Source: Brevundimonas sp.
Lineage (GTDB): Bacteria > Pseudomonadota > Alphaproteobacteria > Caulobacterales > Caulobacteraceae
Assembly (NCBI GenBank): GCA_003248965.1
Contig: QFQU01000007.1
Location: 62,001-126,000 of the forward strand
Reading direction: 5' to 3'
DNA: 64,000 nt
In this document: positions 62,138-64,000 of the stretch, in pieces
Numbering within the stretch: the stretch's first letter is position 1
Layout of the letters: every line of letters starts with the position of its first letter
Program-made: the position numbers and the translations under genes
The notes under the pieces: generated by a model
The model's database searches: none
The model's input: the letters and a program-made list of their open reading frames with translations, nothing else
What the model was told of the DNA's origin: nothing

Positions 62138-62788
62138 CTAGCCGTGCGGCGCAATCGGCTGGTCGGGATCTTCCTTTCGTCCTGCATCTTCGATCGCCTT
62201 GCGGAAACCTTCGGCGACATTCTCGGCCGCGCTTTCGCCAAGGCTCGCATACCGTCCAGCCTCGCTCAGTCGGTAGAGCTTGGGCTCCCTCAGTGAGAGG
62301 AGTGCAAAGTCATCCGGGGCGTTGCCTTCGTCGTAAAGCTCAGGAAACAGCGACAAGGCCGAGTAGACCGTGCGGGCGTTGATAGCCGGCTGAGCGGTGT
62401 TCCAGATATGGACAGCGGTCGAGGTGCGACCGAGGCGTATTCCGAAGTCCGGTGTGAACGTCACTTTGAACAGACCGGAAGCGTGCGCGTAGGTCGCCGG
62501 CTTGAACGTCATCAGCTCCCCCGGATTGGCCGCGCGCCACGTCGCAAGGCGCTTCAGGGCCTGGCTCGCAGACGACCGTTCCGGCGCACGCTTGATGGAG
62601 GTCAGAGACTGCAGGATCTCATCGAGCGACGCTTCTTCTCCGAGAAATCGGGACGCCCCCCGTTTCATGCTGCGGTGGAAATCGTAGCCGCCTTTCCCAC
62701 CTGCAACCCGGCCACGGATCGCGGTTCCGCGGGGCTTCTCATTTAGAGAGAGCAGTTTGAGATAGGCGGAAAAACCGAACGTCGGCAT
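62138..62788 (-). CDS. Hypothetical protein of accessory DNA
   Basis: A 216-residue soluble protein with an AAGGA binding site and ATG 62,788. It starts MPTFGFSAYLKLLSLNEKPRG and has GYDFHRSMKRGASRFL, APERSSASQALKRLATWR, LFKVTFTPDFGIRLGRTSTAVHIWNTAQP in part (PDFGIRLGRTSTAVHIWNT), and DDFALLSLREPKLYRLSE. I recall similar short proteins as scattered hypotheticals in alphaproteobacterial islands but cannot attach a function. Its neighbours are a 46-residue protein on the same strand and HigBA on the other, so a role in a defence or addiction island is possible but unproven. Confidence 0.75.
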   Translation of the reverse strand: MPTFGFSAYLKLLSLNEKPRGTAIRGRVAGGKGGYDFHRSMKRGASRFLGEEASLDEILQSLTSIKRAPERSSASQALKRLATWRAANPGELMTFKPATYAHASGLFKVTFTPDFGIRLGRTSTAVHIWNTAQPAINARTVYSALSLFPELYDEGNAPDDFALLSLREPKLYRLSEAGRYASLGESAAENVAEGFRKAIEDAGRKEDPDQPIAPHG

Positions 62789-62855
62789 GGATTGGTGTCC
62801 TTGGAAGGCGGTGACTGGCGGCCGCGCGGGACACGGCCGCCAGCGAGGGCTCCGA

Positions 62856-62996
62856 TCATTTGCCCTTGTTGCGGGCCTGGGTGAGCGCCGAGGCCGCCGC
62901 AGTTTTGGCGGCGGCGGACGACTTGGGATTGCTGAGCACCTTTCCGGCGGCGCTGGCGGCGCGCGGCGAGGTGGTTTCGTTTCTTTGCTTGGTCAT
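62856..62996 (-). CDS. 46-residue basic protein
   Basis: The frame reads MTKQRNETTSPRAASAAGKV, then LSNPKSSAAAKTAAASALTQ and ARNKGK. It is Ala/Ser/Lys-rich with a predicted helix and net positive charge. The composition and the motif SxAAKTAAxSALTQ are like small hypothetical proteins found in mobile DNA of many alphaproteobacteria. A weak AGAGA lies about 12 bases upstream. It lies 67 bp upstream of the 216-residue gene on the same strand. A chance frame is possible because of the short length. Confidence 0.6.
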   Translation of the reverse strand: MTKQRNETTSPRAASAAGKVLSNPKSSAAAKTAAASALTQARNKGK

Positions 62997-63053
62997 TGGA
63001 TGGTTTCTCTGCGGAGCGACGGGAATCGCCGTTCACCCGTCGACTATGTCCTG

Positions 63054-63092
63054 TTCCCAAAATGGGCGCAATATCATTGTTCCCATCATGGG
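63054..63092 (+). promoter_or_regulatory. Twin palindromic operator candidates of higBA
   Basis: TTCCCAAAATGGG (63,054-63,066) and TTCCCATCATGGG (63,080-63,092) are two near-identical palindromes, 26 bp centre to centre, each preceded by G. The second lies immediately before the -35 box of higB. HigA-type antitoxins repress their own operon by binding such repeats, so these are likely autoregulatory sites. Confidence 0.65.
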
Positions 63093-63101
63093 ACCGTTAA
63101 C

Positions 63102-63130
63102 TTGACAATGCGAGTCGGATAAGCTAGTGT
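63102..63130 (+). promoter_or_regulatory. Promoter of higBA
   Basis: TTGACA (63,102-63,107) is a perfect -35 box. With 17 bases in between, TAGTGT (63,125-63,130) is the matching but poor -10, directly before the ATG of higB; TAAGCT (63,120-63,125) is an alternative with a TTAACT box. Either way the transcript has little or no leader before the ATG. Confidence 0.5.
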
Positions 63131-63131
63131 C

Positions 63132-63449
63132 ATGCGTGTGATCACGAGAGGGGCGCTTCAGGAGTATTGGGAGCGGCCGGGGCGCGAGGACGCCGAGGAT
63201 CCTCTCAAGGCTTGGTACGCCGAAGCAAAGTCGGCTGCCTGGCGATCACCTGCAGACATCAAGGCCCGCTATCGCTCCGCGAGTTTCGTCAGCGATAACC
63301 GGGTGGTCTTCAATATTGGCGGCAACAAACATCGGCTTGTCGTCCACCTGAACTACGGGCTGGGGATCGTGTTGATCAAGTTCGTCGGATCCCATGCGGA
63401 ATACGACGAAATCGACGCGGCAACCGTTGGCGGAAGAGGTCGGTCATGA
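63132..63449 (+). CDS. higB: HigB-type mRNA interferase toxin
   Basis: A 105-residue toxin of the HigB (RelE-like) type that cleaves ribosome-bound mRNA. The sequence MRVITRGALQEYWERPGRED, KAWYAEAKSAAWRSPADIKARYRSASFVSDNRVVFNIGGNKHRLVVHLNYG in part (SPADIKARYRSASFV; VFNIGGNKHRLVVHLNY) and IKFVGSHAEYDEID is diagnostic of the family. Catalytic basic residues and the C-terminal HAEYD are present, so it looks active. No leader binding site. ATGA overlap with the antitoxin gene; toxin first, as is normal for HigBA. Confidence 0.93.
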   Translation: MRVITRGALQEYWERPGREDAEDPLKAWYAEAKSAAWRSPADIKARYRSASFVSDNRVVFNIGGNKHRLVVHLNYGLGIVLIKFVGSHAEYDEIDAATVGGRGRS

Positions 63450-64000
63450 TGATGGTGAAGCCTGTTCGCACCGAGAGCGACTACGAAGCCAATCTCGCTC
63501 GCGTCGAAGAGCTGATCGACGCCGAGCCGGGTACGCCCGAAGGGGACGAGCTGGAGGTCCTGGCGACGCTCATCGAGCGCTATGAAAGCGATCGCTATCC
63601 GATCGCGCTGCCTACGCCTCTGGCGGCCATCCGCTTTCGCATGGAACAGAGCGAACTGACGGCGCGCGATCTGGAAAGCTACATCGGCTCGCGTTCACGC
63701 GTTTCCGAGGTGCTCAGTGGAGCCCGGCCGCTCTCAATCAGCATGATCCGCTCGTTGAATGAACATCTCGGGATACCGGCTGAGGTTCTGATCCGCGAAG
63801 AGCCGAAGGCTGGCGAAAAGGGCGGTTTCGAACTCGCCAAGCCGGCAGCCAAGCAGCTTGTCGCCTGGGGCCTCATGAACGCCAAGGAGTCGTTTGACGC
63901 GTTTCTGGCCAGAGCGGTCTGCGGTGCCGCGGCGCCAGCGATGCTCCGAAAAACGAGAACTGAGCGCACCAACGCGAAGACCGATTTCACTGCAGTGCAT
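63446..64000 (+). CDS. higA: HigA-like antitoxin, probably fused to an ImmA/IrrE-type domain (3' end beyond window)
   Basis: The frame begins at three consecutive ATG codons (63,446, 63,449, 63,452) and runs past the window edge, 185 codons so far. The N-terminal 130 residues resemble HigA (COG5499): ESDYEANLARVEELID, then TPLAAIRFRMEQSELTARDLESYIGSRSRVSEVLSGARPLSISMIRSL with a Cro/C1-type helix-turn-helix near 65-105. Past the HTH, AAKQLVAWGLMNAKESFDAFL and LRKTRTERTNAKTDFTAVH resemble the start of XRE-ImmA/IrrE fusion proteins, so it may carry a metallopeptidase domain off the window. Confidence 0.8.
   Translation, partial: MMMVKPVRTESDYEANLARVEELIDAEPGTPEGDELEVLATLIERYESDRYPIALPTPLAAIRFRMEQSELTARDLESYIGSRSRVSEVLSGARPLSISMIRSLNEHLGIPAEVLIREEPKAGEKGGFELAKPAAKQLVAWGLMNAKESFDAFLARAVCGAAAPAMLRKTRTERTNAKTDFTAVH

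Overview
The window is a stretch of high-GC chromosome from an alphaproteobacterium of the order Caulobacterales, most likely Brevundimonas or a close relative. The reasons are an aminolevulinate synthase (C4 haem pathway), a RibB protein carrying a degenerate GTP cyclohydrolase II half, a Bpt-type aminoacyl-transferase, a single bifunctional RelA/SpoT homologue, and the order rpoZ-rsh-...-pyrE-pdxJ-acpS-lepB-rnc-era-...-recO-parC. Genes are tightly packed, many overlapping by ATGA or GTGA. Almost everything up to about 61.7 kb is core housekeeping; the last 2.3 kb is accessory DNA beside a tRNA-Pro gene. The genus assignment is inference from gene content.

Layout. 1-7 kb: YccF and DUF2171 proteins, miaA divergent from mrp, a YbjQ-type protein, folA, and a leftward DUF924-thyA-hydrolase-MazG-like operon. 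7.1-8.8 kb: tRNA-Gln, tRNA-Pro(CGG), dps, a small secreted protein, tRNA-Leu. 8.9-17.5 kb: amino acid permease, hrpB, MFS transporter, two RNA methyltransferases, a membrane glycosyltransferase. 17.6-20.8 kb: a TetR regulator translationally coupled to a complete periplasmic-binding-protein/permease/ATPase importer of the BtuFCD/FecCD type. 20.8-25 kb: lytic transglycosylase, dapA-smpB, a uracil-DNA glycosylase and a NYN-domain protein. 25.5-40.8 kb: folK, rpoZ, rsh, a LOG-family gene, pyrE, pdxJ, acpS, lepB, rnc, era, recO and parC, with a serine hydrolase, a CoA-transferase and an NTF2-like gene lying between era and recO. 40.8-47.5 kb: bpt, motB, a beta-hydroxyacid dehydrogenase, a DUF2442/DUF4160 pair, hemB, a lipoprotein methyltransferase homologue, and hemA. 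47.5-53.8 kb: glyA, nrdR, ribD(C-terminal), ribE, ribB, ribH, nusB, thiL. 54-61.6 kb: H+-pyrophosphatase, BamE, a cytochrome bc1 chaperone homologue, DUF177, plsX, fabH, ihfA, a MerR regulator, tRNA-Pro(GGG). 61.7-64 kb: accessory genes ending in a HigBA toxin-antitoxin module that runs off the window.

Points that stand out: (1) hemA is broken by a net frameshift with loss of roughly 25 codons near 47,024; (2) a DUF4160 gene immediately after hemB has an in-frame amber codon; (3) the 118-bp ribD-ribE gap holds repeats able to form mutually exclusive hairpins, a candidate attenuator; (4) RibD lacks its deaminase domain and RibB lacks the zinc cysteines of GTP cyclohydrolase II, so two steps of riboflavin synthesis must be encoded elsewhere; (5) twin palindromes precede higBA; (6) four tRNA genes share one promoter architecture. 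I found no CRISPR array, insertion sequence, rRNA or recognised riboswitch, and nothing that I can defend as an entirely new multi-gene system.
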